Source: Bemisia tabaci | Taxonomy: Eukaryota; Arthropoda; Insecta; Hemiptera; Aleyrodidae | Assembly (NCBI RefSeq): GCF_918797505.1 | Contig: NC_092797.1 | Span: 36,159,372 to 36,223,371 of the forward strand | Direction of reading: 5' to 3' | DNA length: 64,000 nt | In this document: positions 9,171 through 21,873 of the stretch, in pieces | Numbering within the stretch: position 1 is the first letter of the stretch | Layout of the letters: each line of letters begins with the position of its first letter | Made by a program: the position numbers and the translations under genes | Notes under the pieces: model-generated | Database searches by the model: none | Told to the model about the DNA's origin: nothing | The model's input: the letters and a program-made list of their open reading frames with translations, nothing else

Positions 9171-10249
9171 TAGCTCCATCTTCTGCTTAAAATGTTGAGT
9201 GAAACCAGTATTTTACGGCAAATTTTTTCAATAATTCGATGTTTCCTTACTCGCAATGAATATTCAAAGAATACGATCTTCACGATCCATGAGCAAATAA
9301 TCCAACGATGTAACTTTGGAGACAGATCTTTGCAAGGATTGAAATGTTTGCCACCGATAATTTTCAAAATTGAATGCAGCGCTTTCTTTAAATTTGCAAA
9401 ATTCGCAATTTACTTTCTGTTGTATTTTGTCTTGTTTAGTCATTACTCATGTTAATCTTTTTCAAGAATCTAGAGTTATAATTTTGAATTCCAGCCGAGA
9501 ATCGTACACACTATTCTTTTAATGACTCCTTTGATCTGATCATAATATATAAACCATATGAGAACCTCTCTGAGGAACGAAAATATTCAAAAGGTGACGA
9601 GTAGAGTACGAAATAATGGTAAATAATTTGATTCAGCCAGATAGGGAGTTATTTACAGGCTCAACACCGGAAGAGAAAGAAACATTTTACAAGTTTCATT
9701 TCCATTGTCTTACAACACCTGAAGTGGTGTTAAAAGGCTGGGTGGTATTGGTCTATTGCCAAGTTATCTGTAAATTTGTAATACTAATATTGTTTCAAAA
9801 ATCATCATTTAAATTCCGTTTCAAAAAGTATACGCGCGCATTAATAACCCCCTGAGCAAATACGACTCAAAAAATAGTCCACCAATATATCTATACTGCA
9901 GTAAATTTCAATATGCTGAGAATGTTTCACGAATGTTCTACGCAATTTATCAGGAAACGCCCAAATTATTCCGGAAATTTTCTGTACACATAACCCGTTC
10001 AAAATGAAAATGATCTACATTTATTCCTATATTGGTGATCAAAAACACCCAGCATCACTGTATCCTCTTCAAAGATTGAAATTGGCATGAGTTCCAATAT
10101 ATCAACGTATTATTATGAAACCGCGTTCTCAGATCTTCGTCTCTGAAAACTAGGGTAATCAAATCTGGAGTGAAGCGTTTGAGTGGGTGCAGAGTGCACA
10201 CATACTTTCAACCGCGTTGCATTCTTGCTCAGGAGCCGGGAGGCACGGC
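9171..10249. other. No supported gene; one weak ORF
   Basis: An ATG ORF at 9616-9855 encodes 79 residues (GSTPEEKETFYKFHFHCL near the start) and reads like protein in its first half, but I recognise no family. There is no convincing acceptor or donor around it. The rest is AT-rich and without repeats that I can see. Confidence 0.25.
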
Positions 10250-10956
10250 ACTTGACACACTCAAACTCCAAGATTTCTAAACTACTCAACTTATCGGGCG
10301 AGGCGAAACTTGCAGGATATTCATGAGCCACTTCTTCCTCCAATTCTCCTTTCCGTCCTTCATATTTTTGCTCCTTTTTTCATTTTTCTCTGTCATCCTC
10401 TTTTCCCTCTTTTCTCATTTTCCTGCTTCTCTTTTTTCCTCTTTCCTTCTTTCCTTCTTTCCTTCTTTCTTTCTTCTTCACTCTCCTCTGCCTTCTCTAC
10501 GTTATCCACTTTCCCCTGCTACTCCTTTCCCTATCTTTTTCCTTTTTCTTCTCTTCCTCCATCTTCTCATTTTCCTGGCCCTTTTCCCCTTCTTTTCTTA
10601 TTTTTGTCTTTCTCACTCACCTCTAACTCCTCTACTTCATCCACTTTTCCCTTTTATTCCTTGTCTCATCTTCTTTTTTTTCTTCTCTTTCTAGCTATTT
10701 ATGTTCTTCTGCCCCCTCATCTTTCTTCTTCCTCTTCTCTCCTTCTCTATTTTCATCTTTGCCCATCCTTCCTCATTTTCTCTCCTCCTCTCCTTAATTT
10801 CCCTCTTCCTCTCTCCCTACTTCTAGACCTCTCCTCTCCTCTTTTTTTCCCCTCTTCCCTTCTCTTCATTCTTTTTCTCCAGCTCTCGACACACTGACAA
10901 AAGATTTTGAAACTCCTGAACTTATCGGGTGAGGTGGAACTTTGAGGATATTCATG
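10250..10956. repeat. Polypyrimidine tract between direct repeats (632-bp period)
   Basis: About 10327-10883 is an almost pure C/T tract rich in TTCC, CTTTC and CCTCTT. It is flanked by direct repeats of about 75 bp at 10250-10325 and 10885-10956, sharing GACACACT, CTTATCGGG(C/T)GAGG, AACTT and GGATATTCATGA. This looks like a tandem duplication whose pyrimidine portion expanded. Open frames in it are composition artefacts. Confidence 0.75.
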
Positions 10957-13196
10957 AACGACTGGATGTGGCTTGGAACTTCCACAGAGAAACCACCCCA
11001 GCCCCGAAGGCGAGTTGGTGATCCCAGCTCCCATATTTTATTCTCATCAAAATCGTCAAGTAACCCTGCAGTGCTGGTTGCCGCGGCAAGCGTATGCAGG
11101 AGTCGGCTATGTCGATTGCGGCGGCGTGGCAGAATGAACCCAAAGTTCAGTGTTTAGCAGTTATCTCAAAGGTTTTCAATGCTATTTACCTTTTAGGCAT
11201 CGTACCCGGTTGCCAGTATTTTGCTGTACATCCAAAATGATGAAAGTTGGAAGACATTTATCGATGAGGGAAGTACTGAACCACGTATGTCGCTTAACGA
11301 CGTTGAAGATTTCCTGTCACATTTTACTTTTTTAAAGGATAATAATTGATCATCATTTTTTCACAAAATTTTTCAAATTTCTCTTTGCTCTGTCAAAGCT
11401 ATTCTTTGCAAATTCTGCTACGTGATAACTTACTGTGTAACAAAGGAAGAAGGAGCGGATATGGTGGAACACCGTGAGCGATATACGTGTTATTTATGGT
11501 TTCACTGTTGGTATGGATGCAATCTAGCAACAGAAAAGTATGGATGGGGCAGGAACAACTTGACTGTATTTTACATTGCCTTGTTTTCCACAATGTCTTA
11601 TTTTTCGAATAGAACAACGAAATATGAAGCCGCCTAGAAAATATTCGGGATTGCAGACGATCCGTGTTCGGAGCTCCTGCAACATCGTGTGGATACTTCA
11701 AGCATTGCATCATGGATCACCGATGTGCTAATGGACCAGCTCACCGGTAGACAAGGTACAAGCATTCTGATACATATTCCTTTACCACAATTTCTTGCAG
11801 AACACGAGTAGGGCAACGAAAATTACCGAAAGTAACGTTTTGATTGAGTTTGACTGAGAAATCTACTAAAACCGTATTATAGAAACGTCATTATCTTAGT
11901 TGGGAGTTATTTATGTTAATTTCAGTAGCGCAAATCTTGTTTGGCGTTAGGTTCTATAGCAGAATGCTTAAATTTGTACCTAACTTGGTTGGCACATTGC
12001 GCTAGGCAAATTTTGTTTATTCCGTGAGCTGAAGCTCCTTATCTCGCGGCCGATCACGTAACAAAAATCCGAATATTTTGACAAGGTAAACCCCCAACAA
12101 AAGTATCGGTTCGTTGACCAGCAACCCACATCCTTTCCCCGAGATTAGGTTATCACTTGTAGCGACCCTCAAAAAAGCCCGTCCGAAAGTCGAACCTGAG
12201 CCCCTGACAAAAGCCCACCTAAGAGAGCCATCGAGAAGTCGAAACAACTTAACGTTCGCCTCGCGAATACATAGAGGCCGAACACGCAAGAAAGACGGAC
12301 GCATATTGTGCTCCGATCGGGACATCCGTCATTTTTACACGTGAGGCTCCGTGTACATACAATAACACGAACGAAAGAGTGAATGAATGATACCGCGCCG
12401 AGGGGCGACTTAATAATTCATCGGTGCCATTGTGAGGAGGCGGTTGACAGTCGGTTTTATTGTGGCAATCCGAGCGAGGTGGGATCAAGTCGTTGCCTCG
12501 CCCACACAATCGCGTAACTCCACTTCAAGATGAGCCCTGATTTGTATTCCATCTCACGGTTTACAGAGCTCACGTGAGACTGGACTTGCGTCGTTTTGCA
12601 GGCGGCGGATCGGAGCGTATGCCTGGGGAAAAAACGAGGGAAATGCCTACCGCACTAGGTAAAACCGCGTATTCACTCGGAGTTTCCACTGGAGTTAAGT
12701 TGCTCTTGCACAGTGTGGCAGATGAGAGGCGTCTGAATGCAAATTGAAGGGGTGCACGGCCCGGTGACATTTTCGTGGCGGGCCTACGCGTCGATCAATC
12801 ATGCAGTGCGGCAGTGGTGCCGCTTCGGGCGGTTATATGCCGATTTCAGCGAGAAAATAAGGGAAATCGGGTGAAATTTGGCGTCGCCAGTTGAGGTGGC
12901 AACAGGTCCGGCTGTTATTGTGCCCGTGCCTTATATCGCTTCACCTTCCGCGCAGTCTTGAGCTGTCACGTTAACATGACCCGATACGTTTTTTCTGTAG
13001 TGCTAAGGAAAAACATCGTACACGGAGAAAAATATTTCATTGCACACCGAGCATCGAGGTATAGCCTAATTTTCCCGTCTCAGGAACCGATCTTTGGACT
13101 GGATTTTCTAGGTTTTAGTTAATCATTCTAAGACTTGTATTCTTCATCGAGGACTTTGGTTATTTGAACCGGAACGAAGCTTCTATGGTCGGAGGC
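10957..13196. other. No gene recognised; one dispersed repeat copy
   Basis: The stretch 11747-11837 (AGACAAGGTAC, AGCATTCTGA, AACGAAAATTACCGAAA) recurs at 31751-31846. At 12996-13035 a short family E left-end remnant (GTGCTAAGGAAAAACATCGTA) is followed by CACGGAGAAAAAT, an isolated terminus of the CAC-ended type. About 12240-12900 is more GC-rich. Nothing else is supported. Confidence 0.35.
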
Positions 13197-13310
13197 CAGT
13201 GGCGATTCTTACAAGTTTGCAACACTGTTATTTCTCCATGTGAATGCATGTTGAACAGTCGTTCTTAGGCTAGGCTGCCTGTCTAACCAAGAGTCGATAT
13301 ATCCAATGGA
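13197..13310 (+). mobile_element. Family W element, left part
   Basis: It opens CAGTGGCGATTCTTACAAG and continues GCAACACTGTTATTTCTCC, matching the arm of the 164-bp palindromic element at 36989-37151. Related ends are at 43574 and 56797. The right end here is not clear. The CAGTGGCG start suggests a hAT-type MITE. Confidence 0.5.
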
Positions 13311-14204
13311 TTTTAATGGAGTATTAATAGTGTCGCTGACTTGCAGAAATCGCCACGGTAAGTCAGAGATTGTAGTGTTCCATACCAACCGAGGATTGGT
13401 TCTCATAACCAAGTTAATGTAGTGGTTAATTCGCCAATAAAGGAGCCTGGAGAACTTGAATTTTGAAAAGAAATAAAAAACTACACAATTTTGAGAAGTA
13501 ATTACGTTAAAGGTAAGATAAAATTCCCCGGGAAGAAAATATTTTCGCCCAATGGGGCAAATGTTAGAAGGTATTTTTTTTTAAAAAAAATTTAGGCTTG
13601 ATTCAAAACTTTGCACTTGAGTTTGGCTTTGTTTCCCCGCGAAATGGTGTGGACCCAGCACCATTTCTCCACCTTGTTATATACAGTTTTGGGCCGCTTC
13701 TTAGTGTTTAATTTTTTCATCTGAAAGCAAGTAAGTTTGTTTTCATGCAAAGTCTATTTACGGGAATAACATGACATTTTATGATTAGACAATCTTGAGC
13801 TAACGGTCGGGTAGATTAAAACTATGAATCTATTCATCTGTGAGTGCACATCATCTTTACGTTGCGCCAGAGACCTCGCAGTGGATAAAAAATAATGATA
13901 ATGAAAAAATCAATTTGTTTATAATTATATTAATAGACAAGAAAAGGGGTTCCAATAATGACCATAGACACATAGCTGGCTCTGCTCCTCTATTGAACTG
14001 ACGAGTCCTTTATTTTTACCGATTTTGGGATTTTATAATATTTATATGATTTAATTTACTCGATACCAAATGACGTTACGAACAGGGCTACGCCCTGTTC
14101 GTTCATAGCAGAAGAAGAAGAAGAAGAAAAGAAGACGGAGGATAAGAAGATGAAGAAGAAGAATGATCAGTGCTCTCCGACCCATGTACGATAAATGACT
14201 CAAC
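13311..14204. other. No gene; purine microsatellite near its end
   Basis: The sequence is AT-rich without recognised genes. About 14107-14162 is a (GAAGAAGAA)-type purine microsatellite. Confidence 0.4.
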
Positions 14205-14275
14205 GCGTGAATGCATCTAAACGTGCTCTCCGGACGTGCGTGCTGCATGCGAAAAATTGAAGGCGCTCTGGCATT
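14205..14275 (-). repeat. Dispersed repeat, family F, single copy
   Basis: The reverse complement carries the family F order: CGCCTTCAATTTTTCGCATG, then CGTCCGGAGAGCACG, then AGATGCATTCA. The same blocks occur in tandem at 19376-19942 and singly at 5515, 17250 and 49708. Confidence 0.6.
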
Positions 14276-14604
14276 CAATCACTTGTGAAAACATCTCCAG
14301 TGCACGGAGCGAGATTGAACGCAGAGGCACGCCGAGCGTGAAGGGTGACAAGCGACTCGTTCCGGCTTCGCCACTTCCTCGGGGCGAGAAAAACCAACCC
14401 CAAAAGACAAGGGTAGACGGGGCACGGGTCGAGGGCACTGCGGTTTCCAAATTGAAAAACGGTGACTTTGACCGATAATCCTTGCGTAACGCACTTAAAA
14501 AAGGGCGAAAAAAAGAGAAAATAGAGGCGGGGCTATATATCACGGAGGTGAGTTCGGGGATGTCATCTATTAAGCCGCGGGCGCGGGCGGACGAGGCTCC
14601 TTGA

Positions 14605-15355
14605 GAGGCGCTAAGGAAGACCGCCGTATGAGCTTTTAGACGTTGCTAAGTTTCCTTGATAAAAAGTGAATTTACCGGGAAACTGGAGATGTTGTACGTG
14701 TGAGGAATTTGCGATTTGACTGTTGATTCTTATACTATGTAAAAGTTCGCGAGAAAGGCGATGGTGCCACTGGTTTTCTCTGAAATCAACTCCCAAGCTC
14801 AAAAAAAGCTCTCAAGTTGAGCCCAAAATGGAGGGGATATCCCACGCTATCCTGAGAGTCCACCTCTACATCAAGACAAACTCTCCATGCAAAGATAAGG
14901 AGCAAATACATTTGTTGTGATGCCGTGTTTTCAGTTTTAGAGTCCCCAAATAAAGTAATAGCCCTTTCAATGTATTTGCTTCCTATCTTTGCATGGAGAG
15001 TTTGTGCTGATGTAAAGGTGGACTCGCAAAATAGCGTGGGATATCCCCTCCTTTTTGGCCTCAACTTGAGAGCTTTTTTGGAGCTTGAGAGATGGTTTCA
15101 GAGAAAACCAGTGGCACCATCGTGTTTCTTTTACATAAGAATCAACAATCAAATCGAAAATTCCTCACACATGCAACGTGTCCATTGCGAATATTATTTT
15201 CCAAAAGTTGAAGACACTTTAGTGCGCAATTTAATCTAAAACATCTGAAAATTTCAAAGGAAAATGTGCATGAATGTGGTCAAAAATACATTTTTTATGA
15301 AGGGAAATTTGGCAACTCTGGAATGTTCATACGGCGTTCTTCCTGAGGACGACAG
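14605..15355 (+). mobile_element. Family E MITE interrupted by family G (composite E+G)
   Basis: Family E ends lie at 14605-14683 (GCTAAGGAAGACCGCCGTATG and onward) and 15185-15355 (GGAAATTTGGCAACTCTGG, CATACGGCGTTCTTCC). Between them is the 501-bp palindrome G (14684-15184). The break falls in the E consensus between GGTAAAC and TTATGAATATT, the same site as in the second composite at 44355-45117. Confidence 0.8.
14684..15184. mobile_element. Family G palindromic element, copy 1
   Basis: A foldback element with arms of about 235 bp. Shared arm blocks are GAGGAATTTGCGATTTGA, CACTGGTTTTCTCTGAAA, CTCTCAAGTTGAG, GGGGATATCCCACGCTAT and GAGTCCACCTCTACATCA. Mirror-image ORFs on both strands arise from the palindrome and are not genes. 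The second copy is at 44526-45035. Confidence 0.85.
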
Positions 15356-15744
15356 CGCGGGCCGGGCGGGCGTCGCGACGGAGGAGTCCCGGCCCGGCCA
15401 ACTTGGCGAGATTATTCTGCTCGGAAGGAGGAGAGAGGAGCGGGCGCGCGGGAAAATAGAAAAAATATTGACGAGAACTTACGATAATTGCGACACGATT
15501 TATCTCTCTCTCGATAAGACTACAAAACTCGATCTTGATTTATTATTCTGACTCGTTTCTCCTCCGCGGCCCCGGCCCTGGCTGCGCGCAGCACCACTCG
15601 CTAGGATTGCACTTAGTTGCCGGATTTTTCACAGCTCCACCGACTAACCAACTTTGATGACTTAACGACTTGATGGATTGAGGATGTAATTAGGAGAGTG
15701 CGTGGAACCAAAATTACAAGGACTTAAAGCTGAAAAGCTGATGA
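15356..15744. other. GC-rich patch, no gene
   Basis: About 15356-15450 is strongly GC-rich, with another short GC-rich piece at 15562-15600. No gene is recognised. Confidence 0.35.
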
Positions 15745-16610
15745 ATTTTTCAACTTTTTCAACATTTTCTTTTCTTTTTCCTTTCTACTCTTCCCCTCCT
15801 CTTCTCTTCTCCTCCTCTTCTCTTCTCCTCCTCTCCTTCTCTCCTCCTCTTCTTCTCTTCCTCATCCTCATCTTCTTTTCGTCTTTCTCATACGTCTTTG
15901 CCACCTTTTAATTCTCCCTTCCCTCCTCCTCTTTCTCCTACTCCTTCTCCTACGTCTCTCCCACCTTTTAATCCTTCCTCTCTTCCTCTTCTTCCTTTTA
16001 TTCCTACAGACTTCTTCTAATATCCTTCTTCTTCGAAACAGTATCTTTCCTTTCCTTCTCATCCTTCTCCTTTCTCTTGATCTCTTTTTCCTTCACTTCC
16101 TCTTCTTCTTTCCCCCCCTTCTTCATCTTCTTATTCTTCCTCTGATTCTCTTCCTTCCACCTCATTCTTCTACCTTTCTCTTCTTCCTTCTTCTTCTGCA
16201 ATTATTTTTCCTCCTCCTCTTCTTCCCCAACTTCTCCTTTCCTTCCTCCTCTCCTACTTCCCCTTCTCCTCCTCCTATTCTTCCTGTCAGTCCTCTCTCT
16301 CTTGCTGCTCATCTTCCTCACTTTCATCTTGGTTCTTCTTTCGTTTTGTCCCTCTACTTCCTTATCTTCTTCGTGTTTCTTTTCTTCTTTTTCACCCTTC
16401 ATTTACTCTCAGGTTAACTCTTATTTTTCTTCGTCCCGTTCCTCTCCTTTATCCTATTCCTCTTTCCCTCCTTCGTTTTCCTGTTACCTCCTCTTTTCTT
16501 CCTCCTCTGTTTCATTTTATTCTTCACGTCTTCCCGTTCCTGCTACTCCTGCCGCACCCGCTACTCCTCTTCCTTTTCCTTCGCTTTCTTTTCCTTCTTT
16601 GCAAAACGGC
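15745..16610. repeat. ~850-bp polypyrimidine tract
   Basis: Almost uninterrupted C/T with CTTCTTC, CTCCTC and TTCCTT units on the plus strand. Such strand asymmetry can form triplex (H-DNA). The Ser/Phe/Leu-rich and Lys/Arg/Glu-rich ORFs on the two strands are composition artefacts. Confidence 0.85.
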
Positions 16611-19375
16611 AGAACTGTCAACCCTGGCGGACGCAATTCAATCCGCACATTGTAAATATCGAACAAAATTAAAAGCATTTTGTCGTTGTCGTTTCATTAC
16701 TTCTCTTTCTCCTCCTTTTCCTCCGTCTCCTTAACGTCGTCGCTCGGATGTACCTCTCCGCTCATGCCAGTATATCTCGGATCTCCCTTTGCAAACAGCC
16801 GGATTTAATGAGAATAGTTTTTCTCCGTGGCATTCGGTCGTTTTCTCAAAAAAGCACGAGATGTACATGTCTAAGCGAAAACGCGGTCACATAAATATTA
16901 ATAGCTAAAGCAAGACACATCGCATTCGCAAAAGTTTTATTTCAGACAGACGACAAAGTAATTTACGGTATATTTCGAATGAGATCGCCGCTAATATTTC
17001 AGTGTTAGACGTCTACTTATTGCTTCAATCATTGAAGTATCTGATCGCGTAGAAATTGTCCCGACTTGTTTGTGCGTGTTCTGTCGAAAGTTATAAGCCT
17101 CTTATCTCAAAGTAATGAAAAGTCGAAAAATCTATCATGTAGAGATAGGGACGCGTTATTGGAAGGATGGGGGACGGTCTTTTCCTTAAAGCATTGCTTT
17201 GACCAATAACAGATCAGCGCGCCTTTCGTACTATCGTAAGAAGAACGGAGTTGAAGCGCCTTCAATTTTTCGTACATGCAACACGGTCATCCCTCGAGCA
17301 CGTATAGTTGCATTCAAGATCGGTGTCTTCATCCGTCCGATATCTTAATGGAGGACATTGTTCTAATACGACAATGTAATAGATATTAGACAAGCTAGCT
17401 TCTGATTCTACTTTTAATATACATCGATAGGCAAAGTGCGGAACCACGTATTTCCATTGTGATGTTTCAAAATGTGTAATATTAATATTCTATTTTTCTT
17501 ATGAGAAACAAACCAATTTTATAGCTAGAAATGTTTACAGAATATTCTGCTAACAGAGAGAAAATATCAAGGAGGTTCTCAAGAGATTACGCTGATTAGT
17601 TCTTCAAAGAAAAAGTAAAGCATGACAGGAAATTTGCAACGTCGCAAGTGAAGAAACGCGGTTTTGCACTTTGGACATCAAAATGAAGATAGTAGCTTAA
17701 AGAGTTTTAATTTTTATTGTTCGAGCCGCAAAACTATTGGCATGGAATGCAGCTAAACGGCACAAAAATAAAATGATCCCCTTGTAAATATATTCGGGAT
17801 ACTTGAGAGTGTTTTCCAGTGAAACCATCTAACTGCACAAGACAACCAATCGAACAAATGCACACAAGAATTATGAGCATTGAGTTTTGTCAGAGTCAGT
17901 TACTGTTTTGTAGTTGTTATTATTCAATTTATTTGTAAATAGTTTCTTTCGGCAATAACGGTACAATTTTAAGATTTTCCACACTTGCGTCCCGTTTTGC
18001 GTAGGCAGTTTCAAATCAGCCACATCGACTTGCATGCGAGAACCACCACAGTGAATCGCCCTGTACACGCAGTACGATGAAAATATTTCAGCGCGCCCCG
18101 AGTTACCAAGAGGTCAGTTCTTATTCATCAGTGCACTAAATGCTTGGATTGGCGAAGTGTATTTCTGCACCAGACACGGACGACACGCTATTACTCGTGG
18201 GAGAAGCGTGTCTATGACACCACGAGTGCCTATTCTTTCGGCTTCCGCATTTGGATGATACATTGTGTCCTCGATTTAAAAACGCGGCCACGACTTATGT
18301 CCCTGACATCAAGGGTCCACTTTTGTTGCGAGGAGGGTAATTGTGTGCTTGCATTTGGATGTTTACTGAATATCCCGGAGAATTTTCAAAAATGCCGCTA
18401 CTCTGTGCTATACGTAAATTATTTTAAAAATAGATATATTTACTTGAAGACCATCAAAAAATTTGATTTCATAATTCTTATTGTTTGCGTAGCTTCAAAA
18501 AGAACGTAGCTTTGCAAACAAGAATAGAGTTTCAAGCTGTCTTGGTGGGAGTTCAACTTGTTGAATTACGATGTAATTTTACGCCAATAATTGGCTCAGA
18601 GAGAGCTAAAACCGTTCGTAACTTAATCTTTTGGAGAATCACTTACCGTTAGAAACAAATATTCTGTTTGTCTGAATCGACTTGAAAAAACGGCTCTCTC
18701 TCAAAAAAAGTATCACCGTGCAGGAGCGTTTCTTTTCTCGGAAACGGTCATAGAGGACGAGTTGCATAGTCTGCGCACACGATTTTGAACTGATATTAGA
18801 TTTAGGTGCTGAGCGACGGAGATAGAGGGTGCAAAATGATAACTACCTTACTATTTGTTCTGATTTCAAGCTGAGCTGAAAATCCGAGTGGATTACCGTC
18901 AATCAGGGCTTCTTTTCTCTCGTAAGATACCCAATCACATAGCGGCTATCTGAGCTGCTTTGCGAGGTACATGATTAGTCACTTTGTCTACCACTGTCCA
19001 CTGTCCTGAGGATTTTTGCAAAAGGATTTATCGAGTGCAGAGAGAAGAAAGTGGGCCTTACTACCATCGATATTTGCAGAACATTGCAGAGAGCCGATGT
19101 TTGATGTATCGAATTCGTCAAATTCTCAACGTTTTCAAGTCATTTCACCACGAAAAAAAGCCCCTTTACCATTTTTCTCAAAAGCTAAAAATTTTGGCAT
19201 CGACCGACCGGAAGAAATCATACGAACCGTCAGCCAATTAGAGACTACTCGCCTCATTGCCTTAATAGTAGGATATGCCACGCGGCTCCAAATTCAAATC
19301 ATGACTTGTTTTTCTTGTTAGCAAGGGATGTCGAAGCGAAAGGAGAAAATTAACAAGAGTACTAAACACCTCTAA
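16611..19375. other. AT-rich stretch, no gene; one family F copy
   Basis: Family F blocks occur at about 17250-17312 (GCGCCTTCAATTTTTCGTAC, CGAGCACGTATAGTTGCAT). The interval looks largely unique, and no exon with convincing splice sites was found. Confidence 0.35.
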
Positions 19376-19942
19376 TTTGATATGTATACAACACGGGCAT
19401 GCATCCGGAAGACTCAAATAGATGCATCCAGGCGTCATATCATCAATGGTCATCCGAACGGTGATGGAATTTAGCAAAAAACGAAAAAGCACGGAACAAA
19501 ACGCCTTCAATTCTTGATATATGTGACACGGCCATCAGAGAGCACGAATAGATGCATCTAGGAGCTTCATCAATGCTCACCAAACGGTGATGAATCTGGC
19601 AAAAATGGAAACCACCGGTGCAAAACGCCTCCATTATTGATATATGGGCACGGCCATAGATGCAATGGCGCTCAATCATCAGGGTCATCCAACATGTGAT
19701 GGAATTCAGCAAAAAACGAAAAAGCACGGTACAAAACGCTTTCAATTCTTGACAAATGTGACACAGCCATCCGGAGTGCACGAATAGATGCATCCAGGTC
19801 TCATATCATCAATGGTCATCCAAACGAGGATGCTATGAGGCAGAAAATTAAAAATCGCCGGCGCAAAACGCCTTCAATTCGTGGTATATGTGACACGGCC
19901 ATCCGGAGAGCACGAATAGATGCATCTAGGAGTCGTATCGCA
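19376..19942 (+). repeat. Tandem array of family F, about 4.5 units of 110-130 bp
   Basis: Units restart with AAAACGCC(T)TCAATTCTTG at about 19498, 19622, 19733 and 19864, with a partial unit before. Each carries GACACGGCCATC, GCACGAATAGATGCATC and GGTCATCCAAACGGTGATG. Units differ by substitutions and small indels, so the array is moderately old. ORFs through it follow the period. Confidence 0.85.
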
Positions 19943-21832
19943 CACGACGCGTCTAAACGGGACGTTGTCCGAGGCTGTCCTGCAACGGCGTAAACGGATT
20001 AATTAAGAGAAACGGAGCCGACAGCCGGCGCACGGCATCGGGTGCGGCAGATAAAGATGACATTGATTGAGCGAGCCCTCGGCTAATGAATTTATTCGGG
20101 GGCGTAAATCAAATATGAAGCCGAACGGGTGGCAAAGCTCACCGTGGCGCGCCCGGCTTCCTCCCGCCCCCCACCTTCTCCCCCTACACCCCCACCTCCA
20201 GGGTCCCGATGTCGGGGTCTTGACTCCGGGTTCCGTCTTCGTCTGCAAGTTTTCACCTCATCCTCCTTTTGCCCCCCCCCCCCACCGTTATCGTTGCCCC
20301 GCGGACTTTGAAATGGAGACGATTGCGAGTGTCGTCTGTCGCATCCGTTTTTGCCGGGTCTCCGGGTTTATTGCCACATTGTATGAAGCCGTGGTTACAA
20401 TACCTGGAATCCCCCATTTCCAAAGGGATGCTCAAATTTTTGAAATCTATTTTTATTTTCAAAATTCGAACGATCTAATTTAAAGGAAATGACTGCTTAG
20501 GTGAAAATAGCAAAAATCGACTTAATTCTGAAAAACACTAAATTTATGAGAAAACAGTAAGTGCGCAAATCAGACAAAACAGCAGATAATTTACATTTTT
20601 CTGCGATGGTGCTGTGCTTTCTGCTGTCTCGAGTGAAATATTATATGCTTTTATGCCAACATTCAACCTGACAATTTGTTTTCTGTCCAAAATATAACCG
20701 TGCAATCAAGCAGAACATAGCACGCACTGATATTTTGTCGTTTAACATGAAATGAATAGGGTCTATTTCATGAATTCGAAGATTAAATTCGTCAATTTTT
20801 AATCATCCGACCAATTTCTGGGAATCTTTTGGATATTTACTGGCAATTTAACGAAAAGCGGATGCGGAGGATTTGCTGAATGAAAGTCTCCTTTTAGGTG
20901 CTGTTCGGTCTATTTTCTCAAAGGTTTCATTTTAACACTTACTGATTCTTCTCTGTACAACAGCGCAGTGGTAGAAAGCCCTTATAGGGGGAGAATGGCT
21001 ATAGTAATCTTTATAGAATATGAAAGTATTCCTCATTTTTGGCTGGTCTGCGAGTTTTAGGTTTTCATAGAGTTCATAATAAGTGGCTCGGTGTGTTAGG
21101 ATTTTTCATCGAAAATTCTCTACACTGCAAACAGAAAAGAAGGTCGATTTCACAACATTCCAACGAAAGCAGGTCCCTCGGTCCTGGGCGCAACCGCATC
21201 AATCCGGACCGACTTGTAAACCTCAGCGAAAACCAAGATGCCATCTCAGAATTCAATTAATTTCCCGACTTTCAATCACAATTATTGCAAGTCCGCGAAT
21301 TACCCGGCGGCCGGCAACCCCCACCCCCTTCATCTAATAAAAACTCGATATTTCCCCCGCGCCGAAACGGGTGTCAGGCACCCCGCGGTTTGACGGCCGG
21401 GCGACCAGCGACGCACACTGTGGGGTTTAACTTCAGAATGCGGCCAAAACTAGAATCGTCGGATGACTCGAATGGGAGGGTCTCAAGAATTTTGAAAGAT
21501 GATTTTTCATGGAAATAAACCTTAATCATCTAAGCCTGAATTTTGATTCTTCAAAAATGTTGATTGCGATTTTTAAAACTTGATCGTCCATGGAAGAAGA
21601 GACCTCGATTCACAGTGATCATTGATGTCGGAGTACAGAGGTTTACGATTATTTAAGAAAGAAGGTCTCAAAAATGTCAGACCAAGTTAGAGTAATGGTG
21701 ATTCAAAGTTTTCAGTTAAAAAAAAAAAACTCAACTTCACGGAGGAACTATAATTAAGATTTTGATATTCCTCATGATACAAAATCATAAGAGTAACGCA
21801 ATACGCAAAACACCTGCGGCGCGAAGAGCTTC
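19943..21832. other. Unique-looking stretch with GC-rich patches
   Basis: GC-rich patches lie at about 19960-20330 (with GGATTAATTAAGAG near 20000 and a C-run at 20273-20283) and about 21295-21430. There is no gene. An intronic cis-regulatory role is conceivable but unsupported beyond composition. Confidence 0.3.
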
Positions 21833-21873
21833 GGGGGTTGAACCGCGAGGCGATCAGGGGGCGGACCTCCTAG
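21833..21873 (+). mobile_element. Helitron-like 3' terminus, copy 1
   Basis: The sequence GGGGGTTGAACCGCGAGGCG, then CAGGGGGCGGACCTCCTAG, ends CTAG followed by T. It aligns with the terminus at 46365-46409, which has a perfect 6-bp hairpin before CTAG. Hairpin plus CTRR followed by T is the Helitron 3' signature. The 5' end was not found. Confidence 0.4.

Noticed and set aside
10310..10897. 195-codon Ser/Phe/Leu-rich ORF
   Set aside because: Translation of a polypyrimidine tract; open in several frames because the tract lacks stop codons.
14786..15239. Mirror-image ORFs on both strands
   Set aside because: Product of the family G palindrome, not genes.
19376..19942. CRISPR-like array
   Set aside because: Units of 110-130 bp repeat throughout with no unique spacers; this is eukaryotic tandem repeat DNA.
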